Origin: Eubacteriales bacterium
GTDB lineage: Bacteria > Bacillota > Clostridia > Peptostreptococcales > Anaerovoracaceae
Length of the DNA stretch: 64,000 nucleotides
NCBI GenBank assembly: GCA_029009055.1
Contig: JAQXJR010000001.1
Coordinates: forward strand, 80,712-144,711
Direction: 5' to 3'
How positions within the stretch are numbered: position 1 is the first letter of the stretch; each line of letters starts with the position of its first letter. Shown piece after piece: positions 34,592 to 43,358 of this stretch. The notes below the pieces were generated by a model. The model worked only from the letters and a program-made list of their open reading frames with translations, had not been told where the DNA came from and did not search any database. A program made the position numbers and the translations under genes.

Positions 34592-35788
34592 TTAAGCCGG
34601 TTCTCCGTCCGGCCCAATTGTCACGATTTCTTCAGATTTCACGGCGTTTCCTATGAGTTCATCTACGTCCAGATCCTTCTCCGACTCCATGATCCTGTCG
34701 AAGTCAGGTTTAGTAGTCGGATGTTTCGGCAGGAAGACCGTGCAGCAGTCTTCATATGGTTCTATAGATGTTTCGTACGTTCCTATCTTCTGGGCCCTAT
34801 CCATGATCTCCACCTTATCCATGGCTATGAGCGGCCTCATGACAGGCATGCTGACGCATCCGTCCGTAACGACCAGAGCTTCAGCTGTCTGACTGGCCAC
34901 CTGGCCCAGGTCCTCACCTGTGATCAGCATCTGACACTTATTTCTCTTTGCTATACGCTCAGCTATCCTCATCATGAAGCAGCGGACGTGGAGTGTGGTC
35001 TCATTCTCAGGGCAATGCTTCACTATCTCCTCCTGGATAGGAAGGAGGTTTATTATGTGCATCTTAATGGATCCGGAATAGGAAGCTACTATGCTGACCA
35101 GTTTCTTCACCTTCTCCAGAGCCCTCTCGCTCGTGTAAGGGTATGAATGGAAGTGGATGACCTCTATCTGCATGCCGCGCTTAGCCATCATCCAGGCAGC
35201 CACAGGGCTGTCTATGCCGCCGGAGAAAAGCACGAGCCCCTTACCTGCCGTTCCCATAGGAAGGCCTCCCAGGCCCTCTATCTTCTTCTCGTATATGAAC
35301 GTCTCATCATGCCTTAAGTCAACGAAAAGCCTGACGTCAGGGTCATGGACATCTACCTTAAGGACTTTGCAGTCTATTAAGACCTTAGCTCCTATCTTCC
35401 TCGCTATGTCAGGCGACTTCACAGGGAAATTCTTATCGGCGCGCTTAGCTTCCACCTTAAACGTCTTAACGCCGCGCTCCTTAATGAGCTTATTCATGTA
35501 CTCTACAGCCGTCTCGCCTATCTTATCCATGTCGCTCTCGCACTCGACAGCCTGGCTGATGGACGCTACTCCGAACACCCTGGTTACCCTCTCTTCTATC
35601 TGGATGACAGGTATATTCTTCGGGCTCCTGACATAGATTAGACCCTCCTTACGATAGATTTCCACATCCTCGAACATGGACAAGGCCTGCTTTATCCTCT
35701 TAACGAGCATCCTCTCGAAATACGGCTTATTTCCACCCTTAAGCGCCACTTCCCCGCAGCGCACTATAAATATATTTTTCTCGTTCAT
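34592..35788 (-). CDS. thiI: tRNA 4-thiouridine sulfurtransferase ThiI
   Basis: A 398-residue protein with a ferredoxin-like/THUMP N-terminal half (VRCGEVALKGGNKPYFE; THUMP about 60-165) and a PP-loop ATP pyrophosphatase (LVLFSGGIDSPVAAWMMAKRG near 185). It adenylates U8 of tRNA and inserts sulfur. The rhodanese domain of E. coli ThiI is absent, as is normal in Gram-positives. It lies 15 bases downstream of a cysteine desulfurase, the usual partner supplying persulfide sulfur. Confidence 0.95.
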   Translation of the reverse strand: MNEKNIFIVRCGEVALKGGNKPYFERMLVKRIKQALSMFEDVEIYRKEGLIYVRSPKNIPVIQIEERVTRVFGVASISQAVECESDMDKIGETAVEYMNKLIKERGVKTFKVEAKRADKNFPVKSPDIARKIGAKVLIDCKVLKVDVHDPDVRLFVDLRHDETFIYEKKIEGLGGLPMGTAGKGLVLFSGGIDSPVAAWMMAKRGMQIEVIHFHSYPYTSERALEKVKKLVSIVASYSGSIKMHIINLLPIQEEIVKHCPENETTLHVRCFMMRIAERIAKRNKCQMLITGEDLGQVASQTAEALVVTDGCVSMPVMRPLIAMDKVEIMDRAQKIGTYETSIEPYEDCCTVFLPKHPTTKPDFDRIMESEKDLDVDELIGNAVKSEEIVTIGPDGEPA

Positions 35789-35803
35789 TATTACTTTCCC
35801 GCT

Positions 35804-36952
35804 CTATTTAAACATGCCCAGATCTCTGAACCTCTTAACGTCCCGGATCAGCTTATCTAAGACGAACTCCATCTGTTCGACCGTGTTATATCTGCTGAAG
35901 CTGAACCTGATGGCTCCCTCAATCTCTTCGTCAGACTTACCCATGGCCTTAAGAACGTGGCTGCCGCCCTTACCGTTGGAGGCGCATGCTGATCCCGTAG
36001 AGATGAATATGCCGTCCTGCTCCAGCATATGGAGCAAGACCTCGCCTCTGGTCCCTAGGAATGAGACGTTCAGCACGGAGGCTATGCCGTCATCCGGGCT
36101 GTTTATTACTACGTCTTTAATATTATCCTTTATTCCCTTAAGGAGGAACTCATGTACCTCAGCCATCTTAGCCTCGTTCTCATCGAGAAAATCATAAGCC
36201 AGCCTCGTGGCTTCGCCCAGACCGGCTATGCCTGGCACGTTCTCCGTTCCCGACCTGAAGTGCCTCTCCTGTCCGCCTCCGACTATGAGAGCCGGTATCC
36301 TGGCGTTCTTCCTCATTACCATGGCTCCGACCCCCTTAGGTCCGTGGATCTTATGGGCGCTCATGGTGTAGAAATCAGCGTTAAGGTCGCTCAGTCTTAC
36401 CTTACCATAAGCCTGGACAGCGTCCGAGTGGAACAGGGCGCCCTTTGCGTGGGCTATATCTCCGATCTCGTTCACCGGCATCACTGTACCGACCTCGTTA
36501 TTCACGGTCATGACAGAGACCAGGGCCGTATTCTCGTCCACAGCTTCTCTCAGGGCATCCATATCGATCCCGCACTCACCGTCAACCGGAATCTCGCAAA
36601 TCTCGAAACCGAACTGTTTCAGGACGTCAGCCGCTTCCATGATAGCGTGGTGCTCGACCGCTGATATCACGATCTTTTTACGCTCATGCCTCTTAGCTCT
36701 GGCAGCCCCGAACAGCACGGTGTTATCCCCTTCTGTGCCGCCGGAATTGAAGTAAAGCTCATCAGGCTTGCAGCCGAAAGCGTCCGCCACCCTCTTCCTG
36801 GCGTCCTTAACGAATTTCTCAGAATCCATACCCAGATGGTGGAGAGAAGACGGGTTACCGAAGTGATTCCTCATCACATCATCCATGACGTCCGTTACTT
36901 CATCCGCCTGCCTGGTCGTGGAGCTGTTATCTATGTAAATTATTTTATCCAT
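35804..36952 (-). CDS. Cysteine desulfurase (NifS/IscS family)
   Basis: A 382-residue PLP enzyme that moves cysteine sulfur onto an active-site Cys. It starts MDKIIYIDNSSTTRQ; the PLP Lys lies in SAHKIHGPKGVG and the catalytic Cys in STGSACASNGKGG, the long mobile-loop type. Coupling to thiI points to tRNA thiolation (NifZ-like role) rather than general Fe-S assembly, since no IscU is adjacent. The start was moved from 37084 to the ATG at 36952, which has GGAGGAG upstream; the extra residues in the track come from intergenic sequence. Confidence 0.93.
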   Translation of the reverse strand: MDKIIYIDNSSTTRQADEVTDVMDDVMRNHFGNPSSLHHLGMDSEKFVKDARKRVADAFGCKPDELYFNSGGTEGDNTVLFGAARAKRHERKKIVISAVEHHAIMEAADVLKQFGFEICEIPVDGECGIDMDALREAVDENTALVSVMTVNNEVGTVMPVNEIGDIAHAKGALFHSDAVQAYGKVRLSDLNADFYTMSAHKIHGPKGVGAMVMRKNARIPALIVGGGQERHFRSGTENVPGIAGLGEATRLAYDFLDENEAKMAEVHEFLLKGIKDNIKDVVINSPDDGIASVLNVSFLGTRGEVLLHMLEQDGIFISTGSACASNGKGGSHVLKAMGKSDEEIEGAIRFSFSRYNTVEQMEFVLDKLIRDVKRFRDLGMFK

Positions 36953-37051
36953 AGCAGATCTCCTCCGCTCATTATCCCGCAAAGCCATCCTGCCCCGCCT
37001 GCCTCCGGCCCGGAGGGAGTGACCGGCAAATGACTTTGCTATATGTCCTAT

Positions 37052-37083
37052 AAAAAATATGCGGACAGCTCCCGCCGCCCGCA
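37052..37083 (-). terminator. Intrinsic terminator of rny
   Basis: On the minus strand TGCGG...CCGCA closes a GC-rich hairpin followed by TATTTTTTAT, starting 16 bases past the rny stop codon. Confidence 0.65.
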
Positions 37084-37098
37084 CTTAATGAATCGTAG

Positions 37099-38655
37099 TT
37101 ATTTAGCGTAGTCCACAGCCTTAGTCTCACGGACGACGTTTACCTTAATCTGGCCAGGATACTCCAGCTCAGACTCTATCTTCTTAGAAACATCGTGAGC
37201 GAGCAGCGGCATCTCGTCATCGCTTACGGTCTCAGGGTTCACTATGATCCTGATCTCGCGGCCTGCCTGGATGGCGTATGAGTTCTCTACGCCCGGAGTC
37301 GTGTTCGCGATCTCCTCCAGTTTCTCCAGACGCTTAACATATACGTCCAGCGTCTCGCGTCTCGCGCCCGGTCTGGCAGCGGACAGAGCGTCAGCGGCAG
37401 CTACGAGAACGGCCTCCATGCTCTTAGGCTCGTGGTCTCCGTGGTGGGCGGCTACAGCGTTTATGACAGCCTCTGATTCCTTATATTTCTTCAAGACCTC
37501 TATGCCGATCTCGACGTGTGTTCCCTCGTACTCGTGGTCGAGAGCCTTACCTATGTCGTGGAGGAGTCCGGCTCTCTTAGCCAGCCTTACGTTCAAGCCG
37601 AGCTCGCCGGCCATTAGGCCTGCCAGGTGGGCTACTTCTATAGAATGATTGAGAACGTTCTGACCATATGATGTTCTGTAGTGGAGTCTTCCCAGGAGCT
37701 TAACGAGCTCAGGATGCAGGTTGTTTATGCCTGTCTCCAGTGTAGCCTGTTCTCCCTCTTCGCGGATGGTGCGGGCCACTTCCTTCTTAGCCTTCTCGAC
37801 CATTTCCTCTATCTTAGCCGGGTGGATACGTCCGTCTACGATGAGCTTCTCCAGGGCCAGTCTCGCGACTTCTCTTCTTACAGGGTCGAAGCCGGATACT
37901 ATAACAGCTTCAGGCGTGTCATCTATGATGAGGTCTACGCCGGTCAGAGTCTCGATCGCTCTGATGTTCCTTCCCTCGCGGCCGATGATCCGTCCCTTCA
38001 TCTCATCGTTAGGGAGGTTTACTACAGAAAGCGTGGTCTCGGCGGAGTGGTCGGCGGCGCATCTCTGGATGGCTCCGGTGATAATCTCCTTAGCCTCTCT
38101 CTCAGCGTTCTCCTTAGCCTCTGTCTCTATCTGCTTCACCATGATACCCGCGTCGTGGCGGACTTCCTTCTCTATGCTGTCGAGCAGAAGCTGCTTAGCG
38201 TCTTCAGCCGTGAGTCCTGATACTCTCTCCAGCTCTTCCTGGCGCTTAGCCGCGATAGCTTCTATCTCCTTCTTCTTATCGTCTATCTGCTTCTCTTTCT
38301 GCGATATCTTCTCTTCTCTTCTATCCAGGGATTCGAGCTTACGGTCTACAGACTCTTCCTTCTGCAGCATCCTCTTCTCGGAACGCTGGACCTCAGCCCT
38401 GCGCTCTCTGACCTCGCGGTCCACGCTGCTGCGGAGCTTATGAGCCTCGTCCTTAGCTTCGATCTGGATCTCTCGTTTAATAGTTTCTGCCTTACTCTGG
38501 GCTTCAGAAATTATGTTCTGAGCCTGAACCTTAGCGCTTCCTGTGGTTCTCTCGGTTGCCTTCTTACATGCGTTATATCCGAGGAGAGCTCCCAGAACCA
38601 GGCAGATAACCGCTGTTATCAGCACAGCGGCTATTATTACAGCCGTACTTTGCAT
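37099..38655 (-). CDS. rny: Ribonuclease Y
   Basis: RNase Y is the membrane-bound endoribonuclease that starts mRNA decay in Bacillota. The 518-residue protein has an N-terminal membrane helix (about 5-27), a long charged coiled coil (about 35-180), a KH domain with [15 protein letters not shown] near 215 and an HD domain with [12 protein letters not shown] near 365. The start is the ATG at 38655: GGAGGTGCTC sits just before it and lies inside the longer ORF of the track. A near-perfect promoter lies about 170 bases upstream. Confidence 0.96.
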   Translation of the reverse strand: MQSTAVIIAAVLITAVICLVLGALLGYNACKKATERTTGSAKVQAQNIISEAQSKAETIKREIQIEAKDEAHKLRSSVDREVRERRAEVQRSEKRMLQKEESVDRKLESLDRREEKISQKEKQIDDKKKEIEAIAAKRQEELERVSGLTAEDAKQLLLDSIEKEVRHDAGIMVKQIETEAKENAEREAKEIITGAIQRCAADHSAETTLSVVNLPNDEMKGRIIGREGRNIRAIETLTGVDLIIDDTPEAVIVSGFDPVRREVARLALEKLIVDGRIHPAKIEEMVEKAKKEVARTIREEGEQATLETGINNLHPELVKLLGRLHYRTSYGQNVLNHSIEVAHLAGLMAGELGLNVRLAKRAGLLHDIGKALDHEYEGTHVEIGIEVLKKYKESEAVINAVAAHHGDHEPKSMEAVLVAAADALSAARPGARRETLDVYVKRLEKLEEIANTTPGVENSYAIQAGREIRIIVNPETVSDDEMPLLAHDVSKKIESELEYPGQIKVNVVRETKAVDYAK

Positions 38656-38825
38656 GAGCACCTCCATATTTTAAATCTTATGTTCGTAACACAAACGCGC
38701 TAAATGAGCGCCTCTTTCCGGTAAAAACATATATAACTTAATGGCTAAAAAACCTTAAAGAATATTCCGTAAATATGGAAAAAGAATTGAATTGTGTAAA
38801 CATCACGAAATTAACATACTTTATT

Positions 38826-38855
38826 ATTATACGTTTCAGCACGCTAACGTGTCAA
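38826..38855 (-). promoter_or_regulatory. Consensus promoter upstream of rny, with inverted repeat in the spacer
   Basis: On the minus strand TTGACA (38855-38850) and TATAAT (38831-38826) are separated by 18 bases. The spacer begins with CGTTAGCGTG, so the plus strand shows CACG-CTAA-CGTG, a short palindrome overlapping the -35 that could bind a regulator. It would give an rny leader of about 165 nt. Confidence 0.8.
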
Positions 38856-38930
38856 GATTTATTGCGCCTGCCCATCTTGCATACATAGCAAAGACGACCC
38901 TGCTGCATTCTCGTCCCACGATTCCAACTA

Positions 38931-38975
38931 AAAAGGAGGACAACTTTCGCTATCCCCCTTGAAATCCGTTATATA
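38931..38975 (-). terminator. Intrinsic terminator of minD-like gene; copy A of an interspersed repeat
   Basis: On the minus strand ACGGATTTC leads into AGGGGGATAGC-GAAA-GTTGTCCTCCT, an 11-bp stem with G-U pairs and a GNRA loop, then TTTTTAG. Related sequences, with ACGGATTTCTGGGGGAT, occur at 60776-60821 and 63860-63912, with a shorter relative at 60043-60072. Confidence 0.75.
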
Positions 38976-38992
38976 CCAATTATCTTAAAATA

Positions 38993-39721
38993 CTACTTCT
39001 CGTCAGCTTCCAGTTTCCCGGCGATCGTGTCAAAATTCCCGCTGATATATGTATCCCTCTTCAGCACGATAGGAATCCCGACTTCCGTAGAAATCATGAT
39101 ATTATCGTCATCCTGGATTATGCCCAGGATCTCCGGCCTCAGCATAGGAACTATCTCGTGGAGCTTAGGAATATAGCCGCCATTCATGTGCTCAGGCTTC
39201 AGCCTGTTTATGACCACATACCTATCGTAGATGCCCAGACCCATGAGCGCCCTGTCCACAGCGTCAGCGTCTCTTAATGAAGCGTAATCAGCCGTAGTTA
39301 CTATTACAGCTGTATCAGCTCCCGCCGCGGATATGACGAAACCATCCTCTATTCCGGCAGGCGCGTCTACAATTACTATATCGAAAGCTTCCTTAAGTTT
39401 ATCGCAGAGGACCTTAGCGTGGAGAGGGGTTATGTCCTGGCCGAACTTCTCCGGAGAAGCGCCCATGACATATAAGGCGTCGAAGCGGCGGTCTCTCACC
39501 AGGGCCTGTTTAATCCTGCACATGCCCTTCATGACGTCATAAGCGTCGAATACCACATCGTTCTGGATCCCCATATAAAGGTCGACGTTCCTAAGCCCCA
39601 TGTCCATATCTACTATGCAGACGCTCCTGCCCATAAGGGCGAACGTAGCGCCGAGATTCACAGCGAACATGGTCTTACCGGTTCCGCCTTTACCTGATGC
39701 AACCAGAAACACCTTACCCAT
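38993..39721 (-). CDS. MinD/ParA-family ATPase
   Basis: A 242-residue deviant-Walker ATPase with SGKGGTGKT at residues 9-17, DMDMGLRNVDLYMG near 40 and DIVIVDAPAGIE near 115, closest to MinD. MinD positions the division site with MinC. The C-terminal amphipathic membrane-targeting helix of MinD (basic and aromatic) is not seen: this protein ends FDTIAGKLEADEK. No minC or minE is nearby. The start at 39721 has GGAGGAAACG directly before it. It is probably co-transcribed with radC. Confidence 0.82.
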   Translation of the reverse strand: MGKVFLVASGKGGTGKTMFAVNLGATFALMGRSVCIVDMDMGLRNVDLYMGIQNDVVFDAYDVMKGMCRIKQALVRDRRFDALYVMGASPEKFGQDITPLHAKVLCDKLKEAFDIVIVDAPAGIEDGFVISAAGADTAVIVTTADYASLRDADAVDRALMGLGIYDRYVVINRLKPEHMNGGYIPKLHEIVPMLRPEILGIIQDDDNIMISTEVGIPIVLKRDTYISGNFDTIAGKLEADEK

Positions 39722-39749
39722 CGTTTCCTCCAACAATTATTCTATAAAC

Positions 39750-40460
39750 TCAATTCATATACGATTCGCCGCCGGACCCGCCCGCTATCAGGCCTTCAGC
39801 CCTCATGCTCACATATTTCCCGTCGCCTATGACCAGGTGGTCCAGGACATCTATACCCAACATAGACCCGCATCTAACCAGTCTGTTCGTCGTCTCCACG
39901 TCAGCCTCGCTCGGCTGAGGATCCCCACTTGGGTGGTTATGCACGAAAATTATGCTGGCGGCGCTCTTCCTCACAGCGTTCTTAAAAGCTTCTCTCGGGT
40001 GCACCATGGCGCTGGAAAGCCCGCCCACGGAAATATCGTCCACGAATATGACTTCGCCCTTAGTATTTATCAGAAGGCTTTTAAAATATTCCTTCTTCTC
40101 ATAGCGAAGTTTCTCCATGAACATATCAGCGACGCTCCGGCTGGAATCAGCCAGCATCCTCGGGCTCCTGGGCGTGTAAGCCATACGCCGGCCTAATTCC
40201 GCAGCTGCCAAGATAGCGACAGCCTTAGAAAGACCTATGCCGTCTATCCCCATGAGATCGCTTATATCCATGGACCCGAGCTCAGAAAGCCCGTCATCCA
40301 TTAACGCCAGCACCTCTTCCGCTAAATTTAGAGATGATTTCTTCCCCGAACCCGTATGTATGAGCACAGCCAGAAGCTCAGCGTCTGAAAGACAGCCTAT
40401 GCCTCCCGCCCTGGCCTTCTCCAGCGGCCTCTCACACTCCGGTAAAGATTTAATTTTCAT
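39750..40460 (-). CDS. radC: RadC-family JAMM/MPN+ protein
   Basis: A 236-residue protein with an N-terminal HhH-like region (IDGIGLSKAVAILAAAELGRR) and a C-terminal MPN+ metal site: Glu in KGEVIFVDD and HNHPSGDPQPSEADVE. RadC/YsxA is widespread near maf, mreB and minD in Bacillota. Its supposed DNA repair role is disputed. The start was moved to the ATG at 40460 with GGAGG six bases upstream. Confidence 0.92.
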   Translation of the reverse strand: MKIKSLPECERPLEKARAGGIGCLSDAELLAVLIHTGSGKKSSLNLAEEVLALMDDGLSELGSMDISDLMGIDGIGLSKAVAILAAAELGRRMAYTPRSPRMLADSSRSVADMFMEKLRYEKKEYFKSLLINTKGEVIFVDDISVGGLSSAMVHPREAFKNAVRKSAASIIFVHNHPSGDPQPSEADVETTNRLVRCGSMLGIDVLDHLVIGDGKYVSMRAEGLIAGGSGGESYMN

Positions 40461-40607
40461 AGCAGCCTCCAATAGAGGCGGCTTCCCATCATCTCACACG
40501 TAGAAAAATTATAGCATAGAAAAACCCGACCTACAAGGAAGCCCTAAGGCTCAGAGAGCCCTGACGAAATCGCTTTGCAAGGTCATCCCGGCCCGGATCC
40601 GTCCTGG

Positions 40608-41879
40608 CTATATGGTATGTATAACGAGTCCGCTCGCGAGTTTCGGCTCGAACCATGTCGACTTAGGCGGCACCTGACGGCCATCATCAGCCACATCCAT
40701 GACTTCGCCCATGCTGACAGGGAATACGGAGAATGAGACTCCGCCCGTCTTATCGGCCATCTGCTCCAGCACTTCGTCTCCCGCTACGCCTCCGACGAAA
40801 TCTATGCGGTCTGATGTCCTCGGGTCGTCGATCCCCAGGATCGACCCGATTATGTATTTCTGGATCAAGGCCACATCCAGGGATTCCACAGGGTCTTCGG
40901 GGATCAGCTCCTCCGGTACTTTCACGTTATACCAATTACCGTCCACGTACATAGAGAAGACGTGCTTCCCCGCAGGCAGGTGCTCTGGGTCCAATGAGTC
41001 GTCCCAGTCATCCACGCCGAAGCCGGCTTCTCTCACCTTATCTATGAGTTCTGCTGGAGTCAAGCCGTTCAGGTCCTTCACGTATCTGTTATAAGCAAAG
41101 CAGTTCAGGTCGCTTTCCGGGAAGAGGCCGACCATGAAATAGTCTGATTCCAGCGACCTGTCATCTCCTTCCTCCGGATGCTCAGGAAGTCCTGCCTCAC
41201 GGCGGCGCTTCTCAGCCACCCTGCATGAAGCCTCGCACCTGTGATGACCGTCAGCAATGTAGAGAGAGTCCTTCTCGCTGAGCAGCCTGATGAGCTCCTT
41301 AGAAACAGACTCGTTTCTCACGACCCAAAGCTGGTGGCGGACTCCTGTATCCGCTACCAGATCATTATCCGGCTTTTCGTTAGTCAGATAACCTTCCACA
41401 AGGGCCGTGATCCTCAGATCATCCCTGTAAGTCAGGAAGACGAGGCCTGTGTCGGCAGAAACCCTATCGATATGAACGGCTCTGTCCCTCTCCTTCGCGG
41501 CGCGGGTCAGCTCGTGACGCTTCACGATACCCTTCGCTACGTCGTTAGTATTCACACAGCAAATAATTCCGGTCTGGACGAGTTCCTCTATGGACTCTCT
41601 GTAGATGTAGATATAAGGCTTCTCGTCTCTTACCAGCTGACCGTTCTCCATGAGAGCGTCCAGATTGGACTTCGCTTTAGCGTAGACTTCGTCTGTGTAA
41701 TCGTTCTCCCTGTCCGGCACGTCTATCTCCGACCTCACGACATGCAGGAAAGACAGCGGTTTCCTAGCGCCCTCCTCCAGCGCTTCTTCCTCTGATACCA
41801 CATCGTATGGAAGCGATATGATGTCCTTATCCAGGCCCTCGGCAGGCCTTACTCCTCTAAACGCCTTAATATCCGCCAT
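40608..41879 (-). CDS. DUF1015-family protein
   Basis: A 423-residue protein of PF06245. It opens MADIKAFRGVRPAEG and has SLPYDVVSEEEA, the conserved VKRHELTRAAKERDR near 120 and YIADGHHRCEASCRVA near 210, which resembles a ParB/sulfiredoxin-like nucleotide or phosphate site. In Clostridia, relatives lie near serC/serA, and a serine kinase-like activity is known for related proteins. Here it lies four bases from the NrdR-Cmk gene, with no serine genes in view. Its function is not established. Confidence 0.85.
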   Translation of the reverse strand: MADIKAFRGVRPAEGLDKDIISLPYDVVSEEEALEEGARKPLSFLHVVRSEIDVPDRENDYTDEVYAKAKSNLDALMENGQLVRDEKPYIYIYRESIEELVQTGIICCVNTNDVAKGIVKRHELTRAAKERDRAVHIDRVSADTGLVFLTYRDDLRITALVEGYLTNEKPDNDLVADTGVRHQLWVVRNESVSKELIRLLSEKDSLYIADGHHRCEASCRVAEKRRREAGLPEHPEEGDDRSLESDYFMVGLFPESDLNCFAYNRYVKDLNGLTPAELIDKVREAGFGVDDWDDSLDPEHLPAGKHVFSMYVDGNWYNVKVPEELIPEDPVESLDVALIQKYIIGSILGIDDPRTSDRIDFVGGVAGDEVLEQMADKTGGVSFSVFPVSMGEVMDVADDGRQVPPKSTWFEPKLASGLVIHTI

Positions 41880-41883
41880 TTCA

Positions 41884-43014
41884 CTATTCCCCCATTTTAT
41901 TCATTAAAGTGTTGGCAACCTGTTCTATGTTCATGGAAGTAGTGTCTACCTCCACAGCATCCTCAGCTTTACGCAGCGGATTGAGCTCGCGGTGCGTATC
42001 TCTGTAATCGCGTTCCTCTATGTCCTCCAGTATCTCGTCGTAATTTACATCTTCACCCTTAGCCTTAAGCTCGTCGAACCGCCTCTTAGCGCGCTCTTCC
42101 GGGGAAGCCGTCAGGAAGAATTTATATTTCGCGTCCTTAAATACGTTCGTGCCTATGTCGCGGCCGTCCATGACGACGCTCTTCTTCATGCCGATATTTC
42201 TCTGCATGTCCACGAGCTTGGTCCTTACGGCAGAAAGGCTCGCCACCTTAGAAGCCATGGCTGATACTTCCTGGGTCCTGATCTTAGAGCTTACGTCTAC
42301 GCCGTCCAGCATGACGACTCCGTTATCGAAATCTATGTCTGTTCCGTCCAGCATGCTCTTCATAGCTTGATCATCAGACGGGTCTATGCCGTAGATCATG
42401 GCCTTATATCCTACAGACCTGTACATTGCGCCCGTGTCTATATAATCTATGCCTAATTTCTTAGCGACCAGTTTAGCTATGGTGCTCTTACCGGCTCCGC
42501 CAGGTCCGTCTATGGCTATCTGGTATACATCCTCACGGCTGCAAGCCTCGTCAGGCCTCTCATCCCTCGCCTGCAGCTTAGCCACTTCTCTGGCGAAATT
42601 ATCGGCATCGTTGAATCTGAGATAGACGGACGCGAATCTGATGTAAGCTACCTGGTCTATGGTCTTAAGCTCTTCCATTACCATTTCGCCTACGAGGCCG
42701 CTCTTAACTTCCTTCTCCATCAGGTTATTAAGCTTCCTCTCTATGCGCTCTACCATAGAATCTATAGCGTCCATAGAGACAGGCCTCTTCTCGCACGCTC
42801 TGACTATGCCGCTCTTAAGCTTAGCCCTGTCGAAAGCTTCCCGTCTTCCGTCTCTCTTAATGATCATGACCACAGGCTCTTCCACCTTCTCATAAGTCGT
42901 GAACCTGCGGCGGCAGTTCTCGCACTCGCGTCTCCTGCGTATCTCGTAACCATCCTCAGTCGGCCTAGAATCTATAACTTTCGTGTCTTCGTGATCGCAA
43001 TAAGGACACTTCAT
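41884..43014 (-). CDS. NrdR-cytidylate kinase fusion protein
   Basis: One unbroken ORF encodes two proteins that are normally separate. Residues 1-150 are NrdR, the repressor of ribonucleotide reductase genes: a zinc ribbon with MKCPYCDHEDTKVIDSRP and CENCRRRFTTYE, then an ATP-cone with VVMIIKRDGRREAFDRAKL. Residues about 165-376 are cytidylate kinase (CMP/dCMP kinase): QIAIDGPGGAGKSTIAKLVAKKL, DTGAMYRSVGYKA, VVMDGRDIGTNVF and SPEERAKRR. The linker ARDERPDEACSRED is about 15 residues. There is no in-frame ATG, GTG or TTG at the Cmk boundary. The start at 43014 has GAGGAG seven bases upstream. The C-terminal part is a normal-length Cmk, so both halves look functional. Confidence 0.9.
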   Translation of the reverse strand: MKCPYCDHEDTKVIDSRPTEDGYEIRRRRECENCRRRFTTYEKVEEPVVMIIKRDGRREAFDRAKLKSGIVRACEKRPVSMDAIDSMVERIERKLNNLMEKEVKSGLVGEMVMEELKTIDQVAYIRFASVYLRFNDADNFAREVAKLQARDERPDEACSREDVYQIAIDGPGGAGKSTIAKLVAKKLGIDYIDTGAMYRSVGYKAMIYGIDPSDDQAMKSMLDGTDIDFDNGVVMLDGVDVSSKIRTQEVSAMASKVASLSAVRTKLVDMQRNIGMKKSVVMDGRDIGTNVFKDAKYKFFLTASPEERAKRRFDELKAKGEDVNYDEILEDIEERDYRDTHRELNPLRKAEDAVEVDTTSMNIEQVANTLMNKMGE

Positions 43015-43224
43015 CGTATTCTCCTCTGCTTTAATAGAATCTGCCGGCGCTTCTATAACCTGACATGTGTCTAAAGTTTTCCGGCGCCTGCTCATACTTT
43101 TCGAATTTACCTTATTCTACCATAAATAATCAGTATGGGCCGCAAAATCTGATATTTTATCGAAAGCCATAAGCTTAGTCCCAGGGCGATGGAGTCGAAA
43201 CTGACGGTAAGGCTTTGCCGCGGG

Positions 43225-43276
43225 CAAAAAATGAACAAGGAGAGGCGCCCGGCCAAACCTGCCGGGGACCTCTCCC
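43225..43276 (-). terminator. Probable terminator downstream of the membrane protein gene
   Basis: GGAGAGGcgCCCGGC and GCCGGGgaCCTCTCC pair across a seven-base loop. On the minus strand a T-run follows eight bases later, further than usual. Confidence 0.5.
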
Positions 43277-43358
43277 TGAACTTCGACTATGTATGATACA
43301 CAGTCCCATGTAACACTGCTATATAGATTTTACTTACATACCATATTATTAGCCATAA

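Noticed and set aside
41884-43014. NrdR-Cmk fusion as an assembly artefact
   Set aside because: Both domains are full length in a single frame with a plausible linker and no leftover Cmk start. The fusion is kept, with read-level checking advised in the finding.
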